Shown here piece by piece: positions 7,099-14,991 of a stretch of DNA of 20,851 bases. The stretch covers positions 1 to 20,851 of the IMG/VR virus record IMGVR_UViG_3300037264_002744, one strand, 5' to 3'. This stretch comes from a virus. Both the position numbers and the translations under genes were made by a program. Position 1 is the first letter of the stretch. Each line of letters starts with the position of its first letter. The notes beneath the pieces were generated by a model. That model ran no database searches. It was not told where the DNA came from and was given only the letters and a program-made list of their open reading frames with translations.

Positions 7099-9803
7099 TA
7101 TTTCAGGCTCGAGCTGTCGTCCTTCGCGTTCGAGCGATCGCCGGGACTCATGCGGCCGGTCGAGTCTGGCAGGTCTTCGGCCGACGCCATCGCGGCCGCC
7201 CGCTGGTTGATCTGCTGCACGACCTGATCGACGCCGGCCTCGATCTCGGTTTTGATGTCCGCGAGCTCCTTGTCGTAGTCGTAGCGGTTGATGTTGGCCT
7301 CCGCGACGCTGGCGATCGACGACCGCTTGTGCGTGATCCGTCCGCTGCGCCACAGATAGTCGAGCCTCCGCAGCCGCGCGTCCACGTCCTCAGGCGCCGG
7401 CTCCGGGAACGTGAACTCGCCATCCGACGACTCGGTCTTCGAAAGCACCCCGCCCGCGACGGCCGTCTCGTAGACCGCCATCTTGACGGCGTGGCACGTC
7501 TCCTCGGTGTGCCGCTGCAGCGACTCGATCCGTTTGGCGAACGGCGAAGCCCGCATGATCGCCGACGCCTTTGTGCCGCCCTCGGTGACGCCGAGGTATT
7601 CGAGCGGGATCCCCATCGAGGCCGCCGCGAACCGCAGCAGCATCGTCGTGACCTCGCGGGTCGCCGACAACCCAGTACCGATCTGGCTCGACATGGGCGT
7701 GATCTGGACCGCCTTGTTATGGAGCCAGCTGCTGCCCGGCTTCGGCACCTTGGCGAAATTCGGGTTCTGTCGAACGGCCTCGATGTCGGAGGCGTCGCCG
7801 TCGATCTCGACGTCGAACACGTAGGCGAACGCATACTGGCCCGACAGCACGACCGCCGCCGTGAAATCGCGCAGCCGCTTGAACCAGCCCAGCCCCGGGA
7901 AGAGGTCGGACCGACCCCGCTTCTCGCCGCTCGAGATGTTGCGGAGCGAGTGGATGATGTCGTCGGCCGGCACGAAGTCGACCGTGTAGGTCTGGAACGG
8001 CACCCCGTCCATCGTGACGATGTTGTAGGCACCGTTGAAGTTCTGCCAGTAGCCCGCGACCCGCTCGATGTCGTCGGGGTAGGCGATCTTCTCCCACATC
8101 GTCGACGGGTCGATCGGCCGCAGCGTCAGCTGGCCGCGACCGTTCGCGTACTTGCGCAGCATGGCCTCGCCCTGCCACGACTCGTCGCGGACGTGCTGGC
8201 GCAGCCGCTTCTGCCAGTGGTCGCGCCGCTCGAACTCGTCCCAGACCGTCTGGAACGCCACGCTCTCGGCCTGGAACTTCACCCCGCGGCCGATGATGTA
8301 GTCGGTCTGCAGGTCGACGAGCTGGCGGGCGACCGGGTTGTGCGTGACCTCCCACCAACACTTGGCGTGCATATTCAGGTAGTCGGCCAGATAGAGCTGC
8401 TTCGAGTTGTGGACGAAGACACCAGCCGAGAGCGCGAAGTTGTGGTTCGGTTCGACAGTGAAATCGTAGACATCGTCCACGCCATCGGGCACGACCGACA
8501 CGACGCGGTGATTCAGGATGGTCGGTTTTCCGAATCGCGTCGCTCGTCCTCGATCGAGCGCCCGTTTCGCGCCCTCGGCGTATTCGGGATGCTCGGCATG
8601 GTAGCGGGCGACAGAGGCCGAAACCTTGGCCCGCATTTCGTCGGTCCAGACTCGGATCCGGTTCGCGTTTGCGGTCGCCGCAGGGGCCGTTGCTCGAATC
8701 GAGGCCTTATGCGCTTCGCTCATCCAACCGTGCAGCCCCGTGTTCCACGAGATCCACGTGGTTCCGTTGTTCGCCGTTCGGGTCGCCCCCTGTTTCTTCT
8801 TGTCGTCCTCGGACCGGACGCGCCCGATCGCCTTGGCCCTCATCTTTTCGACAGCACCGCGCCTCTTGGCGGGATCGTTCCACCACGACCCAGCCAGCTT
8901 CATGTGCAGCGATTGGTGTTCGCTTTTTGACATGACGACGAGGTTCGTCGGTTCGTTGTTCCGAGGGTTCACGTCGACGTGGTGCCGGACCTGGCCGCGC
9001 TTGATCGGACCGACGAACGAGGCGTGCGTGTACCGCCATCGATTCTCGCCGGGCTGATAGAGCATCTCGTATCCGGCCAACCCCTTGCCAGAGACCTTCG
9101 TGTAGAGCGGCATCAGCGAATCGTCTGGACGAAGATCGGACGCCTTCCGGTACGACCCGTCACGCAGCATGAATCGGTGTCCGGGCGTGCAGCGCACGGA
9201 CTCGCCGTTGTCCAACGTGACCTTGACGACTGGCGTCTGCACGCCCGTCCGCGCCGCGCTGTGCGCCAGCCCCGGCTCGATTCGGCCTGCCGCATTGATC
9301 GAGTAGACCCAGAAACTTTTACCGGCGTATTCGTCCGCGAGCTCTCGGATCGTGCGTTCGGTTCCGTTCAAGAGTCGAACCTTCGTCTCGCCCGCGAAGC
9401 AAAACGGACCTCCGAGGATCTGCAGGAACTCGGCCTCGGGGTTGTTGGGCGAGCCGGGCCCGGCGGCGTCGTTGCCGTCGTCGAACGATTCGAGCAGCTT
9501 GCGCTTCCCCTTCATGGCCTTCGACGACTCGGACAGTTGCCTCTTCGCGTCCGCGAGCTTCGCGCCGGCCTCGATCGTGACCGACTTCATCCTCGCGTGC
9601 GGATAGCAGCTTGTCCGAACGCCGCGCACGATCATGCCGCCCGAAACCGCCATCGACTCGAGCAGCGAGAGCGCGTTGCCTATTTTCGGGTCGGCCTCGT
9701 AGGCGCTCAGGTCCGGCGTGTAGTCGGGCGGCTGGACGAGGAACGAGGCGGGCTTCTGCTTCTCCTCGCCCTCGCCGTCGATCGAGACCTTTTCCTCTGC
9801 CAT
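7098..9803 (-). CDS. portal protein, interrupted by an intein
   Basis: The 901-residue precursor starts at ATG 9803, overlapping the terminase TGA (ATGA). Removal of a 332-residue intein (residues 135-466) leaves a 569-residue portal, a usual size. Portal features are the segment VDLQTDYIIGRGVKFQ soon after the intein, SLRNISSGEKRGRSDLFPGL, a helix-rich region with FAAASMGIPLEYLGVTEGGT, and a charged C-terminus with coiled coil. The portal forms the dodecameric ring at one capsid vertex through which terminase packs DNA. Neighbours on both sides (large terminase, SPP1 gp7-like) confirm the module. The N-extein ends ILGGPF and the C-extein starts SKQLYL. Confidence 0.85.
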   Translation of the reverse strand: MAEEKVSIDGEGEEKQKPASFLVQPPDYTPDLSAYEADPKIGNALSLLESMAVSGGMIVRGVRTSCYPHARMKSVTIEAGAKLADAKRQLSESSKAMKGKRKLLESFDDGNDAAGPGSPNNPEAEFLQILGGPFCFAGETKVRLLNGTERTIRELADEYAGKSFWVYSINAAGRIEPGLAHSAARTGVQTPVVKVTLDNGESVRCTPGHRFMLRDGSYRKASDLRPDDSLMPLYTKVSGKGLAGYEMLYQPGENRWRYTHASFVGPIKRGQVRHHVDVNPRNNEPTNLVVMSKSEHQSLHMKLAGSWWNDPAKRRGAVEKMRAKAIGRVRSEDDKKKQGATRTANNGTTWISWNTGLHGWMSEAHKASIRATAPAATANANRIRVWTDEMRAKVSASVARYHAEHPEYAEGAKRALDRGRATRFGKPTILNHRVVSVVPDGVDDVYDFTVEPNHNFALSAGVFVHNSKQLYLADYLNMHAKCWWEVTHNPVARQLVDLQTDYIIGRGVKFQAESVAFQTVWDEFERRDHWQKRLRQHVRDESWQGEAMLRKYANGRGQLTLRPIDPSTMWEKIAYPDDIERVAGYWQNFNGAYNIVTMDGVPFQTYTVDFVPADDIIHSLRNISSGEKRGRSDLFPGLGWFKRLRDFTAAVVLSGQYAFAYVFDVEIDGDASDIEAVRQNPNFAKVPKPGSSWLHNKAVQITPMSSQIGTGLSATREVTTMLLRFAAASMGIPLEYLGVTEGGTKASAIMRASPFAKRIESLQRHTEETCHAVKMAVYETAVAGGVLSKTESSDGEFTFPEPAPEDVDARLRRLDYLWRSGRITHKRSSIASVAEANINRYDYDKELADIKTEIEAGVDQVVQQINQRAAAMASAEDLPDSTGRMSPGDRSNAKDDSSSLK
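8406..9401 (-). mobile_element. intein with HNH homing endonuclease in the portal gene
   Basis: Splicing motifs are complete: Cys1 (CFAGETKVRLLNGTERTI, start of block A), a block B with Thr and His (VRCTPGHRFMLRDG), and a C-terminus FALSAGVFVHN with penultimate His, terminal Asn, then Ser at +1 of the C-extein. The central part (about intein residues 140-167) carries VRHHVDVNPRNNEPTNLVV followed by two spaced His, an HNH nuclease pattern. Further on, WNTGLHGWMSEAHKASIRA and VWTDEMRAKVSASVARY look like NUMOD3-type DNA-binding repeats. All residues needed for splicing and probably for homing are present, so it is likely active. Confidence 0.9.
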
Positions 9804-11353
9804 CAGGCGTCTCCCAGAATCACGGACGCAAAATCGGTCGGCGTGTCGGCGCCGGCCAGCATCGCGTAGCCGGTCGCGTGCGCCCAGTGGTCATCTGCGG
9901 TCCTCACGTAGCCCATCGTAACATCCCCCGTCTTCTCGTCCACCGTTTCCGTTCGGACGATCGACTCGAGCTGCTTCGCGTAGGCCTCGACCAGCGCCGA
10001 CCGCTTCGGCGGGACCGTCTTCCGGTTGCGGAGCCGTTCGATCACCGTGTCGAGCGTGGTGGTCCGGTGGCAGTCCACGCGCAGGAATCGGCGCTTCTCG
10101 TCCTCGACCCACGAGGGCGGCTCGCCTTTCGACTTCGAGTAGTAGCAGAGCCAGACGCGCGGGCGCCGGCGCTGCGCGAACGCGATCGCGGCCCTCGTCT
10201 CTGGCAGGGCGTCGCAGACAGCCTTCCGGCAGTTCATCGATAGCATGATAGCGTCCATCTCCTCGAACGTCTCGCAGGTCCCGATGCCGAGGATGCGGGG
10301 CGTTCGCAGACCGATCGCAACCCAGTGCAGGACGCGGCCCACGTCGATCCCGATGCAGGTCGGCTCGGCGGTCGCGGCCACCAGCTCGTGCTCGCCGCAC
10401 CGATCGAGGATCTCGCTGGCCGTGATGCGGCCCGAGCCCTCGACATAGGCGATGCCCAGCCGGCCGTTCTTGAACCGGGCGAGTCGGTCGGTGCTGCGGA
10501 AGTCGGTCATCAGCTCGTCGAGGTTCACGGTCGGCATCAGCAGCTGCGACAGGTGGTAGCCCCGGATCTTCGACGACTGGTTGCGGGGGATCCACCGGCC
10601 CTCGCGGCTGTCGATCGGCTTCCGGCACTTCGCGACCGGACAGGCGAGGTAGGCGCCAGCCGTGGCCTCGACCACGCAATCCGGGAACGTCGTCTCGAGG
10701 TCGAACTCCTTGCCGCAGCCCTTGCAGCGGAACGTCCAATACATCTGGTCGGAGTCCGAGAACTCCCGGTCGATCCCGAAGCCCGGGACCGAGGGCTTCG
10801 AGAAGCGCCGCTTCCACTGGACCCGGCTGGCGTGGATGCGCTCGTTGATCTCCTGCAGGTCGTGCGGCGTCATCTCGTTCGCCTCGTCCGCGATCACGAT
10901 ATCGCCCGTGATCGACAGCTTGCGCGTCTTCCCGGCCACGCCGCGGAAGTAGACGTAGGCGTTCCCGATCCGCTTCAGGTGGACGTGGTTGGTGCCGGCC
11001 AGCATCTCGCCGAAATAGTTCAACTCGATCAGCCGCTGCACCTTCGTCTTCGACAGCTCCTCGACGTCCGTGTCGGTCGGGAAGTAGTAGATCGCACCGG
11101 CCGGCAGCTGGCCCCGCGCCAGCAGGTAGAAGACCGAGCACAGCGCCAGCACCGTCAGCCCGACCTGGCTCGCCTTCTCGACCACGATGTTCGGGTGCGA
11201 GACGAAGTCCCACGCGATCTGCAACAGATAGGGCCGGTCGTCGAAACTGTAGCGGACGCCTTCGGGCGTCTCGATGAAGTGGGTCAGCCAGTAGGGGAAC
11301 GGGTGCTCATGCGGCGCGACGCGAGCGACGGCGCGGCACAGCTCGGCCTCCAT
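9803..11353 (-). CDS. terL: terminase large subunit, GpA-like
   Basis: A 516-residue protein, the DNA-packaging motor ATPase and headful or cos nuclease. A variant Walker A is at residues 59-67 (EKASQVGLT) and Walker B at 151-157 (DIVIADE), followed by an ANEM coupling segment. A zinc ribbon (Cys210, Cys213, Cys238, Cys243) is typical of the lambda GpA family. The nuclease domain shows Asp337 (CIGIDVG), Asp381 (VCDALPET) and Asp487/Asp488-His489. ATG 11353 is chosen because the frame above it is Arg/Ser-rich shadow sequence; this gives a 47-nt overlap with the preceding gene. Its SD is weak, so coupling is likely. Confidence 0.9.
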   Translation of the reverse strand: MEAELCRAVARVAPHEHPFPYWLTHFIETPEGVRYSFDDRPYLLQIAWDFVSHPNIVVEKASQVGLTVLALCSVFYLLARGQLPAGAIYYFPTDTDVEELSKTKVQRLIELNYFGEMLAGTNHVHLKRIGNAYVYFRGVAGKTRKLSITGDIVIADEANEMTPHDLQEINERIHASRVQWKRRFSKPSVPGFGIDREFSDSDQMYWTFRCKGCGKEFDLETTFPDCVVEATAGAYLACPVAKCRKPIDSREGRWIPRNQSSKIRGYHLSQLLMPTVNLDELMTDFRSTDRLARFKNGRLGIAYVEGSGRITASEILDRCGEHELVAATAEPTCIGIDVGRVLHWVAIGLRTPRILGIGTCETFEEMDAIMLSMNCRKAVCDALPETRAAIAFAQRRRPRVWLCYYSKSKGEPPSWVEDEKRRFLRVDCHRTTTLDTVIERLRNRKTVPPKRSALVEAYAKQLESIVRTETVDEKTGDVTMGYVRTADDHWAHATGYAMLAGADTPTDFASVILGDA

Positions 11354-11786
11354 CCGTGGCGTAATGGCGGCGGACGGCGTCCACAAGCTCGGGCGTGAGA
11401 GCGAAGGCGAGCGTCGGGCCGCCCGCGTCTTTGACGACCGGCTCCGGGTCAAGGTCGAGCCCGACGATTCGAGCCGCCACCTTCTCGCGCACGGACTCCG
11501 TTTTCGATTGCAGCATCGAGACGTACACGCGGGCCGCGACGCCCTTGTAGGCCGCAATGATGTCGCGGGCCGGGAGGTTGCGATCCTGAAACAACCGCCG
11601 AAACGCTGGCCGCGATCGCCGCTTCGCCACCGTCTCCTGATCGAGACTCAATCGCTGGCCGATCTCGATGTTGGTCAGCGCCGGCTCGGACTCGAGCGTC
11701 TTGATCAGGACGATGTCGATCTCGTCCGTGACGTCGCCGCGCGGGATCCTTTTCGCTCGGACTCGACCGGACTTTGGATTCGGCAT
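11307..11786 (-). CDS. putative terminase small subunit
   Basis: A 159-residue basic protein directly before, and overlapping, the large terminase gene. Residues about 36-56 (ALTNIEIGQRLSLDQETVAK) are a good helix-turn-helix, followed by long helices (residues 60-107) that could make the oligomer core, and a C-terminal tail with PRRRSRRAA. Small terminases bind the packaging start site through an N-terminal HTH and assemble as rings, so the domain order fits. The call rests on position and HTH; no specific family is recognised. Confidence 0.7.
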   Translation of the reverse strand: MPNPKSGRVRAKRIPRGDVTDEIDIVLIKTLESEPALTNIEIGQRLSLDQETVAKRRSRPAFRRLFQDRNLPARDIIAAYKGVAARVYVSMLQSKTESVREKVAARIVGLDLDPEPVVKDAGGPTLAFALTPELVDAVRRHYATDGGRAVPRRRSRRAA

Positions 11787-11798
11787 CCACTTGCCCGA

Positions 11799-12437
11799 TC
11801 AGGCGAGGATGCCGGACAGGTCCGTCTTTTCGTCCTCGGCCGCGTTGGGCGTCGGCTTCTTGGTCGGGACGTAGAAGCCGCAGGCCGGACAGGCGCGACG
11901 CATCCCGCCCTTGCCGGTGCGCTCGTCCATTCCGCCCGGTCCCTCCATGATCGGCTGGTAGCGCTGTCGCTTGTTCGTCTTCTTCAGGGTCGGGCACTGG
12001 TCGCGCGGGCAGTCGATGGCGTCGCCGAAGAAGCGCTGCTTGTTCTCGAAGCCCTCGCGCATGGCGCGGAACGGAATGCCGCCGCGGTTGCACATCCCGC
12101 AGGACATCGGCTGCTCGGGCGGCGGCGGGATCGTGAACGGGCCGGCCGTGAACTGCGCCGAGCAGGCCGGACACTGGCAGTTGTAGGTGAATGGCCCCTT
12201 GTCGCCGAAGCCCTCGATCATCTGCGCGGGCGTGAAGTTTTGCAGCGCTGCCCTCGCGGGCGCTGGACGCTCGGCGCGAGGCTTCGGCGTCTGAACTTTC
12301 GCCGGAACTTTCGATGGATCTTTCGCGGGCGCGGCTGGCGGCGCGAGCGGTGCTGCCACCGAAGAGGCCGGCGGATTCCGAAGGTCTGCTTCCGGGATGC
12401 GGTTCGACTGCTTCGTCTTCGAGTGGTTAGGTGACAT
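11799..12437 (-). CDS. zinc-finger protein with disordered N-terminus
   Basis: A 212-residue protein. ATG 12437 has GGAGG (12446-12442) with 4-nt spacing. Residues 22-65 are Pro/Ala/Lys-rich and probably disordered. The rest holds Cys pairs at 89/92 and 113/116 (first zinc site) and 143/148 and 183/186 (second site), as in CPACSAQF, MSCGMCNRGG and RACPACGFYV. It is the first gene after the 72-bp gap and lies just before the small terminase, so it may help DNA packaging or recruit terminase to DNA. No known family is recognised. Confidence 0.7.
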   Translation of the reverse strand: MSPNHSKTKQSNRIPEADLRNPPASSVAAPLAPPAAPAKDPSKVPAKVQTPKPRAERPAPARAALQNFTPAQMIEGFGDKGPFTYNCQCPACSAQFTAGPFTIPPPPEQPMSCGMCNRGGIPFRAMREGFENKQRFFGDAIDCPRDQCPTLKKTNKRQRYQPIMEGPGGMDERTGKGGMRRACPACGFYVPTKKPTPNAAEDEKTDLSGILA

Positions 12438-12509
12438 CGGGCCTCCGGGGGAAACGAGCGGGTTACGTTTCCCGCCTTTACCCCTACGGAGTGTCGGGAG
12501 TCAATCCCC
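12438..12509 (-). promoter_or_regulatory. intergenic regulatory region before the packaging genes
   Basis: This is the longest non-coding stretch in the window. On the minus strand it contains TTGACT (12504-12499), and 17-18 nt later GTAAAG, only a weak -10 match. Nearer the gene an 8-base inverted repeat (GGGAAACG at 12473-12466, CGTTTCCC at 12456-12449, 9-nt loop) ends 2 nt before the GGAGG SD. A competing 5-base pairing (GCGGG/CCCGC) overlaps it. The repeat may be an operator or an mRNA hairpin controlling ribosome access; there is no T tract, so it is not a terminator. Confidence 0.4.
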
Positions 12510-13652
12510 CTACGCCAGCGGCAGCGCCAGATTCGCCCCCGCGATCCGCTTCCGGGCGAGGTCCGCGTAGACCGGCGAAAGCTCAATCCCGATCCACGAC
12601 CGTCCGAGGCTCTGCGCGACCGCCGCCGTCGTCCCGCTTCCGAGAAATGGATCGAGGACGATCTGCTGGACGGTCTGCGCGTCGGCGTGGTCGCAGGTCG
12701 GACGCCAGCCCGTCTCTTTCCTCTCGCGCCACGTCCTGCCGTTTGTTCGAGCCAACCCGGTCGCCGAAACGCCACGCACGTCCGCCGCCGGACGGTCCCC
12801 GGATTGGATATTCGCTTCCCCGGCCAATTCACCAGTCTCGACGATCCTCTCCCACGGTGCCCCGCACTCCGCGCAAGCACCCTTCGCGCTCGTCCCGGCC
12901 AGGATGCACCGCTTCGGGATCTCCGGGGGAAACGTGGCGAAGTGTGCTTCAGGGTACGGTGCGGTCGGAATCGTCCAGACGGAACGAACGTTTCGACCGG
13001 ACGACTCCTCGCGCTCCGCACCGCTTGCTCGTGACAACTGATGGATCGCCGTCTTCCCGACATCGAATCTCGATCCGGCGTACCCGCGTACCGCAGACTC
13101 CCTCACCGCCTCGTTGTCGAAAAAGTACCGCTCCGACTTCGACAGCAGGAAAATCTGCTCGTGCGACTTCGTAGGCCGGTCCGTCACCGACTCCGGCATC
13201 GGATTGGGCTTGTGCCAGATGATTTCCGACCGCAGATACCAGCCGTCCGCCTGCAACGCGAACGCGACGCGCCACGGCTGGCCGATCAGATCCTTCGGTT
13301 TCAATCCACTGCCGGCCGGAATCTTGGTCATCCTGCGTTGCGTTCCCTCCAAGTGCATCAACTCGCGGTTGCCTCCGCCCTGCGTTCCTCCTTCGCGGGC
13401 ATACGAATCTCCGAGGTTCAGCCACATCGTGCCGTCGTCGCGCAGCACTCGGCGGATCTCCCGGAACACCGCGACGATTCGCTCGACGTACTCGCCAATC
13501 GTCGGCTCGAGTCCGATCTGTCCGGGCATCCCGTAGTCCCTCAAATTCCAATAAGGCGGCGACGTCACGACCGTCTGCACGCATCCGTCCGGCAGCTCGC
13601 GCAACTTCTCGAGAACGTCGCCGACGAGGATCGCGTCCCTCGGCCCGCTCAC
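12510..13652 (-). CDS. DNA methyltransferase, beta type, probably N4-cytosine or N6-adenine
   Basis: A 380-residue enzyme that transfers a methyl group from S-adenosylmethionine to DNA. Motif IV (TSPPYWNLRDYG, residues 30-41) comes first and motif I (LDPFLGSGTTAAVA, about 333-346) last, followed by GRSWIGIELSPVYADLARKR. This is the beta-class order, with target recognition in between. SPPY is more frequent in N4-cytosine enzymes, but N6-adenine enzymes also use it. CAECGAPWERIVETG and a later TCDHAD suggest a zinc-binding insertion. GTG 13652 has a GGGGGGAGGG run immediately upstream. No restriction enzyme gene is adjacent, so it may protect phage DNA from the host. Confidence 0.87.
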   Translation of the reverse strand: MSGPRDAILVGDVLEKLRELPDGCVQTVVTSPPYWNLRDYGMPGQIGLEPTIGEYVERIVAVFREIRRVLRDDGTMWLNLGDSYAREGGTQGGGNRELMHLEGTQRRMTKIPAGSGLKPKDLIGQPWRVAFALQADGWYLRSEIIWHKPNPMPESVTDRPTKSHEQIFLLSKSERYFFDNEAVRESAVRGYAGSRFDVGKTAIHQLSRASGAEREESSGRNVRSVWTIPTAPYPEAHFATFPPEIPKRCILAGTSAKGACAECGAPWERIVETGELAGEANIQSGDRPAADVRGVSATGLARTNGRTWRERKETGWRPTCDHADAQTVQQIVLDPFLGSGTTAAVAQSLGRSWIGIELSPVYADLARKRIAGANLALPLA

Positions 13653-13692
13653 CCCTCCCCCCGCAGCAGGCTCGGGCGTCGGCCGGAGTCGA

Positions 13693-14328
13693 TCATGCGT
13701 TCCTTCCCATCGCCCTCATTCTGGCGCGGTACTCGGTCCGACACGGCCGACAATAGCCTGTCGATCCGATCTTCGGTCGAACCTTGCATCTCGGACACGT
13801 CGGCTTCCGCCTCGGATCAATTCCTCCGCGAAGAATGTTGGCCAGCACGGTTTTCGCCCGCCACGAGGACAGACCGCGAATCTCCGGATACGTCTCTCTC
13901 GCCTTTTTCCAGAACTCTCGGCCGGTCTTCGAGTTTCCGTTTCGATGCCCCCGAGCAAGACGCGCCAGATTCTTTCTGGCGGGATTCTCGTCGCCGCCTA
14001 GCGATCGTCCCTTCGCCACCATATCTGCGTGATTGTCTGCGGACGTTCCGAGAAACAGATGGTCCGGATTCACGCACGGAGGATTGTCGCAACGATGAAG
14101 CACACAGAGGCCCCCGGTGACATCGCCCCTGAACACAATCCAAGCCCAGCGACTGGCGTTGTGTCTCACGCCTCCGACGAAAACTTGACCGTATCCTTGC
14201 CTACTCCTACTGAACTTCCATTCCCAGCAGCCTCTTCCCGACACGGTTGTCCGTCGTTTGATTTCCTCGCCCGCTTGCTCTCGCGTGAGCTTCGACCAAT
14301 GCGGACGGTGCTGGCGAGGCGTTTCCAT
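13693..14328 (-). CDS. free-standing HNH homing endonuclease with C-terminal zinc ribbon
   Basis: A 211-residue protein. GCWEW (33-37) begins the domain, then LCVLHRCDNPPCVNPDHLFLG (His78, Asn82, Cys85, Asn87, His90) is a classic HNH of the type found in phage homing genes. The C-terminus has a zinc ribbon with Cys178, Cys181, Cys193 and Cys196. ATG 14328 has a poor SD and lies inside the preceding HNH gene, with a 122-nt out-of-frame overlap; a later start closer to the HNH domain is possible. The region looks less GC-rich than its neighbours, which suggests recent arrival. Confidence 0.82.
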   Translation of the reverse strand: METPRQHRPHWSKLTREQAGEEIKRRTTVSGRGCWEWKFSRSRQGYGQVFVGGVRHNASRWAWIVFRGDVTGGLCVLHRCDNPPCVNPDHLFLGTSADNHADMVAKGRSLGGDENPARKNLARLARGHRNGNSKTGREFWKKARETYPEIRGLSSWRAKTVLANILRGGIDPRRKPTCPRCKVRPKIGSTGYCRPCRTEYRARMRAMGRNA

Positions 14329-14788
14329 CGAGGTCTCGAATATAGCTATCCGTGTAGAGGATAGCTAGCTTGTTCCAGAGGAGCCGACGAACGCTCTTCG
14401 ATTCTGTTCCGTGGCAGCGCGAGAAGTGGCACCCCGACAGTCCCGGTCCTTGGCAGACTGTCGCAAGATTCCACGGATCGTCTGGCCCCAATTGGCTCCG
14501 GAACTGGACATGGTGGGCTGTCAACCCGAAGGCGTTCTTCGCCCCGCATACGAGGCACGTTCCGTTGTCCCGTTCGATGATGCTGGCCCGCAACGCCGGC
14601 CACGCCGCGATCCGGGCCCGCGCCGCAGGCGACCGCCGGATCCGCCGGGTCGTCCGCCCCAGCCCCTTGCCGCGCCCGATCGGCTTCCGAGGCTTCAGCA
14701 CCGGCAGCGGCTTCGGATGCTGGCCCCTCGCCCTCGCCTCGGCCATCAGGCGCTCCGCGACCTCGCGTGACACCTTCGCGGGCCTCAT
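14207..14788 (-). CDS. HNH nuclease (second)
   Basis: A 193-residue protein. ATG 14788 overlaps the TGA of the preceding gene (ATGA). The N-terminal 60 residues are basic with Pro and Gly (RKPIGRGKGLGRTTRRIRRS). Residues 72-126 form an HNH with zinc: RDNGTCLVCGAKN (Cys78, Cys81), LTAHHVQF (His92, His93), PWNLATVC (Asn107, Cys112) and GCHFSRCHG (Cys120, Cys125, His126). It may be a phage HNH nuclease or a homing enzyme. The last 40 residues overlap the next HNH gene in another frame, so the original 3' end may have been replaced. Confidence 0.78.
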   Translation of the reverse strand: MRPAKVSREVAERLMAEARARGQHPKPLPVLKPRKPIGRGKGLGRTTRRIRRSPAARARIAAWPALRASIIERDNGTCLVCGAKNAFGLTAHHVQFRSQLGPDDPWNLATVCQGPGLSGCHFSRCHGTESKSVRRLLWNKLAILYTDSYIRDLDGNASPAPSALVEAHARASGRGNQTTDNRVGKRLLGMEVQ

Positions 14789-14991
14789 ACCTGCGCCGCC
14801 TCTCGCATCCGCTCGTCCTCGATCCACTTCTGGATCAGGTGCGCGACGAAGTTGACGGGCCGATCCTTCGGCTCGTGGTTCTCGGCCTCGCACCACCAGT
14901 CGTCGTCGAGGTAGCCGCGCCGCGACAGTTCGCGCAGGATCTGTTCGGCGACCTCGACGCTCGCGGGGGCCGGGAAGATGTAGTCGCTCAC
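14785..14991 (-). CDS. small acidic hypothetical protein
   Basis: A 68-residue protein. GTG 14991 overlaps the preceding TGA (GTGA) and has GGGAGGG about 7 nt upstream; the longer open frame above it is a shadow. The sequence starts VSDYIFPAPASVEVAEQILR, is helical and acidic, and ends KWIEDERMREAAQV. No motif is recognised. ATGA and GTGA overlaps on both sides make translation likely. Confidence 0.62.
   Translation of the reverse strand: MSDYIFPAPASVEVAEQILRELSRRGYLDDDWWCEAENHEPKDRPVNFVAHLIQKWIEDERMREAAQV

Noticed and set aside
7099-7353. 85-residue N-terminal extension of the head morphogenesis protein
   Set aside because: It is Arg/Gln/Gly-rich shadow of the portal C-terminus; the TAATG junction at 7098 gives a natural start.
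6936-8930. 664-residue plus-strand open frame
   Set aside because: It lies opposite the portal and morphogenesis genes, is rich in Arg, Asp, Leu and Val in a repetitive way, and is a GC-rich antisense shadow without recognisable domains.
11354-11557. N-terminal extension of the large terminase to 584 residues
   Set aside because: The extra 68 residues are Arg/Ser-rich and fall in the frame shadow of the small terminase gene; the terminase fold begins after Met69.
12449-12473. Inverted repeat as an intrinsic terminator for the methyltransferase gene
   Set aside because: No T tract follows the stem on either strand, so it is reported as a possible operator or translational hairpin instead.
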